This document shows, in pieces, positions 9,148-14,231 of a stretch of 14,231 nucleotides of DNA; within the stretch, counting starts at the first letter, position 1, and each line of letters begins with the position of its first letter. The position numbers were made by a program, and so were the translations under genes. The notes beneath the pieces were generated by a model. The model was not told the DNA's origin. It did no database searches and worked only from the letters and a program-made list of their open reading frames with translations. The stretch comes from Puniceicoccaceae bacterium (lineage in GTDB: Bacteria > Verrucomicrobiota > Verrucomicrobiae > Opitutales > Coraliomargaritaceae): assembly GCA_902516225.1 (NCBI GenBank), contig CABXXS010000026.1, positions 1 through 14,231 on the forward strand, given 5' to 3'.

Positions 9148-9219
9148 ATGGATCTGAAGAGCCTAGTATCCAAAAACACGCTAAATCGCCAAATCAATAT
9201 CGCATACCAACGTAGATGA
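9148..9219 (+). other. Possible 23-codon upstream ORF overlapping the miaA start
   Basis: An ATG at 9148 opens a 23-codon frame (starting MDLKSLVSKN, basic at its end) whose TGA at 9217-9219 overlaps the miaA ATG as ATGA. Such an overlap allows translational coupling. No Shine-Dalgarno precedes it, and a frame this short can occur by chance, so this is only a candidate. Confidence 0.2.
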
Positions 9220-10100
9220 AGAAGTCTCTTCATATCATTACTGGACCCACTGCAGTAGGTAAGAGCGATTTTGCTTTGAGTTATGCTCAGAAGAACGGAG
9301 CAGAGATTGTGTCCTGTGATGCATCTTTGGTTTACCGTGGGATGAATATCGGTACGGCAAAGCCCTCAGAAGAGGATCGTGCTCGTGTGCCTCATCATTT
9401 GATTGATCTGCATCCAGTTGACCAAATCTACGATATCATGTCCTACGTAAAGGATGCTCAAGCCGCAGTAGCTGATATCTTTGCCCGCGGAAAATCTGTT
9501 GTTGTCACCGGAGGCAGTGGTTTTTATCTCAAGAGTTTTTTCTCACCTGTGATTGACGCGGTTAAAGTGAGCGACTTGGTACGTGCAGAAGTCGATAAGC
9601 TTTATCGTATAAATGGCCTAGATGGTTTGCTTGAGGAGCTACACCGCCGCAGCCCTCAGGGTTTGGGTAATTTAGATATTAATAATCCGCGACGAGTCTT
9701 ACGTGCTTTGGAGCGTTGCATTGCTTCGGGTAAAGCTTTGTCAGTATTACAGGCCGAATTCGCAGCGCGTCCTGAGCCTTATACAGAATGTACAAAGCAC
9801 TATATTCTCTTGGATCGTGACAGAGAAAATCTAAAAAAACGAGTAGTTCACCGTGCGGATCTAATGCTCAAGAATGGATTGATCGAAGAAGTCGAAGCCC
9901 TATTAAATGAGGGAATCCGGGAAAATCATAGCGCAGCCTCTGCCATTGGATATCGAGAGACGATCGCTTTTCTTGAGGGCCATATAAAACATACGGATCT
10001 TTTACCAGCTATCGTTAAAAATACGCGTCATCTAATTAAGAAGCAGCTTACTTGGTTCCGTACTCAGATCCGACCAGCGGATGAAGTAGTAACTATGTAG
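9216..10100 (+). CDS. miaA: tRNA dimethylallyltransferase
   Basis: MiaA transfers a dimethylallyl group to N6 of A37 in tRNAs that read codons starting with U, the first step towards (ms2)i6A. The 294-residue length is typical. Landmarks in order are the P-loop GPTAVGKS (10-17), CDASLVYRGMNIGTAKP (34-50) with the conserved D35, VPHHLID (58-64), GGSGFY (99-104), DINNPRRVLRALE (154-166), AIGYRE (243-248) and KKQLTWFR (275-282). The start is fixed because an in-frame TAG (9213-9215) directly precedes the ATG. No Shine-Dalgarno is visible. A short upstream frame ends on the start codon. It lies between the kinase gene and rnd, in a stretch with several RNA-maturation genes. Confidence 0.96.
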   Translation: MKKSLHIITGPTAVGKSDFALSYAQKNGAEIVSCDASLVYRGMNIGTAKPSEEDRARVPHHLIDLHPVDQIYDIMSYVKDAQAAVADIFARGKSVVVTGGSGFYLKSFFSPVIDAVKVSDLVRAEVDKLYRINGLDGLLEELHRRSPQGLGNLDINNPRRVLRALERCIASGKALSVLQAEFAARPEPYTECTKHYILLDRDRENLKKRVVHRADLMLKNGLIEEVEALLNEGIRENHSAASAIGYRETIAFLEGHIKHTDLLPAIVKNTRHLIKKQLTWFRTQIRPADEVVTM

Positions 10101-10230
10101 GACCTTGCTGACTTTAATCTATTAGAGAACGTACATCTTCGCTAGAGCAAGTTTCTAATTTTATGTTGTTGTCTCGGTACGCATTCGCGCGAAACCGTGC
10201 TTGTTTAGTAAGCGGAAGGATTATATTAAG

Positions 10231-10256
10231 GTAACTCTTATAATAAGTGAAGTTAC
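10231..10256. promoter_or_regulatory. Dyad element centred on a TATAAT box upstream of rnd
   Basis: GTAACTCTTAT (10231-10241) is followed, after one A, by ATAAG, a TGA interruption and AGTTAC (10251-10256). The arms are therefore an 11-bp inverted repeat with a 3-nt insert on the right. A perfect TATAAT lies inside it (10239-10244), about 80 bp before the rnd ATG. No matching -35 box is seen at 16-18 bp, which would fit an activator-dependent or repressor-controlled promoter. It could also form a hairpin in RNA. The symmetry is visible; the function is inferred. Confidence 0.35.
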
Positions 10257-10324
10257 TTCAGTGACTAATGTCGTGCTAAAAATTCCCTTTCCATTGGTCA
10301 GTTATTCAGCGACTCTGCTAACTA

Positions 10325-11485
10325 ATGATACAAACAACTGAGGCCCTTACTGATGTAGTGCGCCGAGCTCGGAAGGCAGGCGCTGTTGGCGTTGATACCG
10401 AGTTTGTATGGGACCGTACTTATTATCCGACTCTAGGTTTAATTCAAATCGGTTACTCGGATGGTCACTGCGAACTGATCGACGCACCCGAGATTCAGGA
10501 CTGGTCGCCCTTGGCAGATTTGATGTCTGACCCGAATACAGTTAAAATTCTTCATGATGCTCAACAGGACTTAAATATTCTCTATCGTGCCTGTGGCGGA
10601 TTACCAAAAAATATTTTTGATACTCAGCGAGCCTCTGGATTTGTTGGGCTGAGCTCCACGATATCATTGAGTGAGTTGCTTAAATCACTTCTCCGAGTAC
10701 ACCTCGCCAAAACTGAGACTCGTTCCGATTGGGTAGCACGTCCCTTGACCGATGCTCAGCTTGAATATGCGAAGGATGATGTACGGCATTCTGTTGATCT
10801 CATGTTGAAAATTCAGAGTAGGGCAGAAGTTCTAGAGCGTAGATCTTGGATTCAGGATGAGATGAAGATTTACGAAGTTGAGTCTAAATACCGCGAGAGC
10901 GATCCCGATGATGAAATGCCCCGAGTACGTGGCAGTGGGTCTCTTACTAATCAACAGCGCAACATTTTACGTGCACTTGGATCATGGCGTGAGTCTAATG
11001 CTCGCCGAAGGAATCTACCCAGAGGGTTCGTTATTTCTGACGATGCTGTCGTATCTCTAACTAAGCGACCACCATCAAAACCAGAGGATATCAGTAAGAT
11101 GAGAGGCTTAAGTGAACGCGCTGTTGAGCGAAATCGCAGGCATATTTGGGAAGCGATTGAACGGGGACGAAATGGCGAACTTCCTGATTTACCTAATAAT
11201 AAGAACAGTAGCCAATCGTCTGATGAGGGCTACGAGTCCCGCGTAGATCTTTCGCTAGCCTACATAAAGGGTATGTGTATCGCTAATAAAATAGACCCGG
11301 CACTTATAGGTAACCGCTCCGAAGTCACCGCTTTTGTCTTGGATGCGGGTTCGATCGACTCTCATTACCATCGTATACTTCGCGGATGGCGTAACGATTT
11401 TTGTGGTCAGTCGCTTCTATGTCTCCTGAAAGGTGAGGGCAGCATCTCAATAAACCCGGAGACTAATTTGCCGATTTTAAGTTAG
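10325..11485 (+). CDS. rnd: Ribonuclease D
   Basis: RNase D is a 3'-5' exoribonuclease that trims tRNA precursors and other small structured RNAs in the cytoplasm. The 386-residue length fits (E. coli 375). The DEDDy nuclease domain is complete: D24 and E26 in GVDTEFVWDRTYYP, D82 in HDAQQDLNIL, and Y148 with D152 in LEYAKDDVRHS. A first HRDC domain covers about 206-283 (NILRALGSWRESNARRRNLP, then a DISKMRGLSERAVER segment). A second, weaker HRDC-like region follows a serine-rich linker and includes IDPALIGNRSEV and ILRGWRNDFCGQSLLCLLKG, as in other bacterial RNase D. The ATG at 10325 has no Shine-Dalgarno. The gene ends 10 bp from the stop of the convergent rsmI. Confidence 0.94.
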   Translation: MIQTTEALTDVVRRARKAGAVGVDTEFVWDRTYYPTLGLIQIGYSDGHCELIDAPEIQDWSPLADLMSDPNTVKILHDAQQDLNILYRACGGLPKNIFDTQRASGFVGLSSTISLSELLKSLLRVHLAKTETRSDWVARPLTDAQLEYAKDDVRHSVDLMLKIQSRAEVLERRSWIQDEMKIYEVESKYRESDPDDEMPRVRGSGSLTNQQRNILRALGSWRESNARRRNLPRGFVISDDAVVSLTKRPPSKPEDISKMRGLSERAVERNRRHIWEAIERGRNGELPDLPNNKNSSQSSDEGYESRVDLSLAYIKGMCIANKIDPALIGNRSEVTAFVLDAGSIDSHYHRILRGWRNDFCGQSLLCLLKGEGSISINPETNLPILS

Positions 11486-11493
11486 AGAAAATG

Positions 11494-11508
11494 CTTTAGA
11501 GCCTAAAG
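11494..11508. terminator. Short hairpin between rnd and rsmI, possible bidirectional terminator
   Basis: CTTTAG (11494-11499), loop AGC, CTAAAG (11503-11508) form a perfect 6-bp stem. On the plus side it is followed by TTATCTTTT; on the minus side by CATTTTCT. It sits exactly between two convergent genes and covers the rsmI stop codon. The stem is A/T-rich and short, so its efficiency is doubtful. Confidence 0.35.
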
Positions 11509-12206
11509 TTATCTTTTGCGATACAAACTACGAATTCGCCTTTTTGGCTACCTTTAGCAACTAGGTCGCGTACTTGTTCGGCTGTGCCGCTGTGAATTGT
11601 TTCATGTAGTTTAGTGAGCTCACGACTAACGCTAATAGATCGCTCCTTGCCTAGCACATCGATGATATCATTGAGTAATTTCCCTATACGATGACAGGAT
11701 TCATATAAGACAATTGTATATTCGAAATCTATTTTACTTTCTAGGAACCGTTTACGCGCTGCATTTTTAGGTGGCAGGAAGCCCGCATAGAGAAAGCCAT
11801 TACTTGGTAAGCCTGATAGCGCCAGCGCGGTCGTAGCAGCCGTTACTCCGGGTGCTGAGGTAACTTTGATCCCGCGATTTCGGCACTCTCTTACGAGGCG
11901 AAAGCCAGGATCACTTATAGTAGGCATACCTGCATCTGAGATTAAAGCGACGTTTTCGCCTGACTCAATTCGATTCGCTAGTTCGAATGCCATCTGCTTT
12001 TCATTTTCTTCACGGTAGGATAACAAAATGGCATTCCTTTCAATTCCTATTTTATTTAGAAGCTTACCAGTTACGCGGGTATCTTCGCAGGCGATAACAT
12101 CGACAGATTTAAGTGTTTCGATCGCACGCGCGGTGATGTCACCCAAGTTGCCTATGGGTGTTGCGACAAGAGTAAGTAAACTGGGATTGCTTTCCTCGTG
12201 ACTCAT
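11496..12206 (-). CDS. rsmI: 16S rRNA (cytidine1402-2'-O)-methyltransferase, short form
   Basis: RsmI adds the 2'-O-methyl of m4Cm1402 in the decoding centre of 16S rRNA, using S-adenosylmethionine. The tetrapyrrole-methylase fold is recognisable from VATPIGNLGDIT (14-25), ACEDTRVTGKLL (39-50), LSYREENE (62-69), ALISDAGMPTISDPG (87-101), APGVTAATTALALSGLP (118-134), LYESCHRIGKLL (167-178) and SRELTKLHETIHSGT (194-208). At 236 residues it lacks the roughly 50-residue C-terminal extension of E. coli RsmI (286), ending soon after GEFVVCIA; short forms are known in other phyla. The ATG at 12204-12206 has no Shine-Dalgarno. It is convergent with rnd and divergent from queF. Confidence 0.94.
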   Translation of the reverse strand: MSHEESNPSLLTLVATPIGNLGDITARAIETLKSVDVIACEDTRVTGKLLNKIGIERNAILLSYREENEKQMAFELANRIESGENVALISDAGMPTISDPGFRLVRECRNRGIKVTSAPGVTAATTALALSGLPSNGFLYAGFLPPKNAARKRFLESKIDFEYTIVLYESCHRIGKLLNDIIDVLGKERSISVSRELTKLHETIHSGTAEQVRDLVAKGSQKGEFVVCIAKDNFRL

Positions 12207-12227
12207 ATTGTTTATATCATAGAATGA

Positions 12228-12269
12228 CTATAATGCTGCAAGCTTCCATTGTCTGAGCTGCAATTATAG
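12228..12269. promoter_or_regulatory. Inverted repeat with facing TATAAT boxes between rsmI and queF
   Basis: Left arm CTATAAT-GC-TGCA (12228-12240) and right arm TGCAATTATAG (12259-12269) are inverted copies apart from a 2-nt insert on the left. Each arm holds a perfect TATAAT: plus strand at 12229-12234, pointing to queF, and minus strand at 12263-12268, pointing to rsmI. GCTGCAA also recurs directly at 12235 and 12257, 22 bp apart. The arrangement suits overlapping divergent promoters under shared control. Good -35 boxes are not seen, so promoter function is an inference. Confidence 0.35.
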
Positions 12270-12346
12270 GATATTAATCATCGAATATTTAAAATAGAAA
12301 TTCACGTATTAGTTGAATTATATAAAATTTTATCCAGTCTCTTAGC

Positions 12347-12721
12347 ATGAATATTGAAACATTCCCTAATCCTAATCCGAAGCGTAACTATACCATTCAG
12401 CATATTCAGGAAGAGTTCACGTCGACTTGCCCAATGACGGGGCATCCAGACTACGCAACTGTAGTTTTTAGTTATGTGCCGGACGAGATCTGTATCGAAC
12501 TCAAGGCCATGAAGATCTATCTCCACAGTTTCCGCAACAAAGGTATCTTCTTCGAAGCCGTCACGAATCAAATTTTTGAAGATCTCAGCTCAGTCTGTAA
12601 GCCACGTTGGGCACGATTAGAAACCGTTTGGAAAGGGCGAGGTGGTATTCGTTCCAATGTAGTCGTTGAGGACTCTCAAGAGGGATATGACGGGCCAATA
12701 ACTTTCCCTTTTTCTACCTAG
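12347..12721 (+). CDS. queF: NADPH-dependent 7-cyano-7-deazaguanine reductase
   Basis: QueF reduces the nitrile preQ0 to the amine preQ1, a step of queuosine tRNA modification, in the cytoplasm. The 124-residue product is the short single-domain (Bacillus-type) form. It has the nucleophile C28 and acid D35 in FTSTCPMTGHPDYA, and the diagnostic QueF motif ELKAMKIYLHSFRNKG (51-66), matching E(S/L)K(S/A)xK. E70 in GIFFE matches the substrate-binding Glu of the family; the residue before it is Phe where B. subtilis has His, a variation I recall in other short QueFs. KGRGGI (96-101) matches the conserved RGG-I near the C-terminus. The ATG at 12347 has no Shine-Dalgarno. TATAAA lies at 12321-12326, but it is close to the start and has no -35 box. 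The other queuosine genes are not in the window. Confidence 0.93.
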   Translation: MNIETFPNPNPKRNYTIQHIQEEFTSTCPMTGHPDYATVVFSYVPDEICIELKAMKIYLHSFRNKGIFFEAVTNQIFEDLSSVCKPRWARLETVWKGRGGIRSNVVVEDSQEGYDGPITFPFST

Positions 12722-12790
12722 ATTTCTGGCACTAATTAATGGGTCACTATATTAACATCGGTTCGAGTATCACTTGAAAACCGCAAGAAT

Positions 12791-13759
12791 TTGAAAGCTA
12801 CGGACGTTTTAATTATTGGGGCGGGCATTTCTGGCCTACTCTGTGCCACTAAACTGCGTGAGGCAGGGATGTCTGTTCGTTTGCTCGATAAGGGCAGAGG
12901 CGTAGGTGGACGTATGGCAACACGCCGTATGGGCGGCGCCCGCCTCGATCATGGAGCGCAATATTTCACAGTGCGTGATACCAAGTTACAAGAATTCGTT
13001 AATACTTGGTTGGACGCTGGTGTGGTTAAGGAGTGGTTTCGCCACCTACCCGAAGATAGTAATCCAGAGGGCTACCCTCGGTATTGTGGCTTCCGAGGAA
13101 TGACGGATGTTCCCAAATATTTAGCGAAAGACTTAGATGTCTGTCTTTGCGCGGAGGTTACCAAATTAATGCGTGAGCCCGAATCATGGACGGTGCGGAC
13201 CGCTTCGGGGGATTCTTTTATCGCTCATGAACTAGTTATTACTGCTCCTCTGCCGCAGGCACTTAAACTACTAGATACTATGAGCCATGAGTATGCTATT
13301 GGGTACATTGAGGCGTTAAGGGAAGTTAGCTACGAACGCGGCCTAGCAACCCTAGCAATTCTTGACGGCCCAAGCGGATTGCCCGCTCCGGGTGGCTTGA
13401 AAGTTCATGAAGCACCTCTGACATGGATTGCTGATAATCAGACAAAAGGTATTTCTCCTGATGTATCTGCCATTACCATACATGCTAATGCCACTTTTGC
13501 TGAAGAACATTGGGATTCTCATGATGATTTAAGAGGTAAATTAATGATAGAAGCTGCGTTGCCCTTTATCCAAGCTAATATTACTGAATTTAATTGTCAC
13601 CGTTGGGGGTTCACAACCCCTATTAATCCTTGGTCCGAACAATATTTTCACAACGATGAATTACACTTAACCTTGGCAGGTGACTCTTTTGGAGGTGCTA
13701 GGATTGAAGGTGCCGCGCTTTCTGGGTTCGCAGCAGCTTCCAAGGTTTTGGGCTCTTGA
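12791..13759 (+). CDS. FAD-dependent oxidoreductase, renalase-like
   Basis: A 322-residue flavoprotein of the NAD(P)/FAD-dependent amine oxidase superfamily, close to the bacterial renalase-like group. The N-terminal Rossmann motif is VLIIGAGISGLLCA (6-19), followed by LLDKGRGVGGRMATRR (31-46), which contacts FAD. DHGAQYFTVRD (53-63) is highly typical of this subgroup. The C-terminal FAD-binding segment is LAGDSFGGARIEGAALSGFA (295-314). The start is TTG at 12791: the frame is open back to a TAA at 12737-12739, but no ATG or GTG occurs there, and TTG begins directly before the Rossmann strand (MKATDVLIIG). No signal peptide is present, so it is likely cytoplasmic. It lies 69 bp after queF; TATATT at 12748-12753 could be a -10 box. 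Physiological substrate is unknown. Confidence 0.88.
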   Translation: MKATDVLIIGAGISGLLCATKLREAGMSVRLLDKGRGVGGRMATRRMGGARLDHGAQYFTVRDTKLQEFVNTWLDAGVVKEWFRHLPEDSNPEGYPRYCGFRGMTDVPKYLAKDLDVCLCAEVTKLMREPESWTVRTASGDSFIAHELVITAPLPQALKLLDTMSHEYAIGYIEALREVSYERGLATLAILDGPSGLPAPGGLKVHEAPLTWIADNQTKGISPDVSAITIHANATFAEEHWDSHDDLRGKLMIEAALPFIQANITEFNCHRWGFTTPINPWSEQYFHNDELHLTLAGDSFGGARIEGAALSGFAAASKVLGS

Positions 13760-13794
13760 AGCATTTGCTAATAGACTGCGCGGAACTTCAAAAG

Positions 13795-13820
13795 AGGTAA
13801 GCACCTTTTTTGCTGTACCT
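13795..13820 (-). terminator. Hairpin at the end of the AsmA-like gene
   Basis: AGGTAAGCA (13795-13803) pairs with TGCT-g-TACCT (13811-13820), nine base pairs with one bulged G and a CCTTTTT loop. On the minus strand it overlaps the stop codon of the AsmA-like gene and is followed by CTTTTG, so it may terminate that transcript. On the plus strand no U-run follows, although it lies in the tail of the flavoprotein transcript. Confidence 0.35.
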
Positions 13821-14231
13821 AAAATCCGGGAATCAAATTTCTAGGATCATACAGGGATCGGAGTTTTTGATCTGACAAGGTGCCGGTTAGCTCAAATATC
13901 AAAGGCTTAGGTAGTGTATTGGTAATAACATTAGTAATATTCTTTAGGCGTGACTGGATTAAATTTGTATTAGCGAAGAGTGAGACATTGACTCGCATGT
14001 CGAGTGATAGGTCACTTAGACTAAGCCCACCAGTGGATTGAATACGGGTTAATTCGCCTTCGAGTAGAAGTGGGTCGAAGTGAACACCCTCGTTTTTATA
14101 GCGAAACTCACCATGCATGTGGTTGAGATTGAAAGTAGTGAAATTCATCGGTGTTTTTTGTAAGATCTTCGAGAGTGGGCCTAGCAGTTGAATGGATCCA
14201 AGTTGATCGTTATTTATTACGAAGCTACCGT
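13819..14231 (-). CDS. AsmA-like protein, C-terminal part (partial)
   Basis: The minus-strand frame is open to the window edge, giving at least 137 residues; the start lies outside. The visible sequence is the kind of repeated beta-strand end seen in AsmA/YhdP/TamB-superfamily proteins, which are inner-membrane-anchored periplasmic proteins linked to outer-membrane lipid transport and assembly. Visible pieces include GSIQLLGPLSKIL near the window edge, then FTTFNLNHMHGEFRYKNEGV, LLLEGELTRIQSTGGLSLSD, LDMRVNVSLF, NTLPKPLIFELTGTLSDQ and a final RSLYDPRNLIPGF. The 'F..G.i....G.lsl.d..ld......' pattern and the closing 'P...f.l.Gtl..p.....' are typical of the AsmA C-terminal region. The internal ATG at 14148 is not taken as the start because the family-like sequence continues upstream of it. 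Assignment is by pattern only. Confidence 0.65.
   Translation of the reverse strand, partial: GSFVINNDQLGSIQLLGPLSKILQKTPMNFTTFNLNHMHGEFRYKNEGVHFDPLLLEGELTRIQSTGGLSLSDLSLDMRVNVSLFANTNLIQSRLKNITNVITNTLPKPLIFELTGTLSDQKLRSLYDPRNLIPGF

Noticed and set aside
10104..10151. CTTGCT...AGCAAG inverted repeat after miaA as a terminator
   Set aside because: The stem is only 6 bp around a 36-nt loop; the following T-rich stretch is broken.
10163..10234. A 23-codon frame with ATG in the miaA-rnd gap
   Set aside because: It has no ribosome-binding site, no family resemblance and no overlap with a downstream start; it ends inside the dyad element. Most likely chance.
12207..12346. preQ1 riboswitch ahead of queF
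   Set aside because: No compact H-type pseudoknot pattern (short GC stem, A-rich tail covering a ribosome-binding site) is evident in the leader.
14146..14148. Minus-strand ATG as the start of a 109-residue protein
   Set aside because: The frame continues without a stop to the window edge with sequence of the same character, so the gene is larger and cut by the window.

Overview
This window looks like a chromosomal segment of a Gram-negative bacterium, most likely a Verrucomicrobiota member near the Opitutae/Puniceicoccales. LpxK shows that a lipid A outer membrane is made. Several proteins (the 165-residue protein at 1784, its lipoprotein partner, the long adenylate-kinase-like protein, the short RsmI) resemble forms I recall from the PVC group. 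That placement comes from memory of the families, not from a search. Base composition is moderate and looks even throughout. I see no insertion sequence, CRISPR array, tRNA, rRNA, phage gene or other sign of recent transfer, so this is mostly a housekeeping region.

Layout: (1) 1-1694 holds the 3' part of a CstA-like peptide/pyruvate transporter, converging with an isochorismatase-family hydrolase on the minus strand; their stop codons overlap. (2) 1784-3900, plus strand, holds an uncharacterised protein, a small lipoprotein with a SecD-head-like C-terminus, and a secreted M23 (LytM-type) peptidase. (3) 3925-6468, minus strand, is a type IA topoisomerase III. (4) 6607-11485, plus strand, holds lpxK, an unusual nucleoside monophosphate kinase, miaA and rnd in a loosely spaced series. 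(5) 11496-12206, minus strand, is rsmI, convergent with rnd and divergent from queF. (6) 12347-13759, plus strand, holds queF and a renalase-like flavoprotein. (7) 13819 to the window end, minus strand, is the C-terminus of an AsmA-like protein.

Functional themes: miaA (tRNA A37 isopentenylation), rnd (tRNA 3' trimming), rsmI (16S rRNA C1402 2'-O-methylation) and queF (queuosine precursor) all serve RNA maturation or modification and lie within about 3.5 kb. LpxK, the M23 peptidase, the lipoprotein and the AsmA-like protein are envelope functions. The rest are metabolic or DNA-maintenance genes.

No intergenic gap exceeds 300 bases; the longest is 10101-10324. Almost no gene start has a recognisable Shine-Dalgarno sequence. 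Two intergenic regions (upstream of rnd, and between rsmI and queF) carry imperfect dyads built around TATAAT boxes; these are the most interesting non-coding signals. I did not find a convincing new multi-gene system. The best candidates for novelty are the 1784/2288 gene pair and the C-terminal domain of the kinase at 7912.
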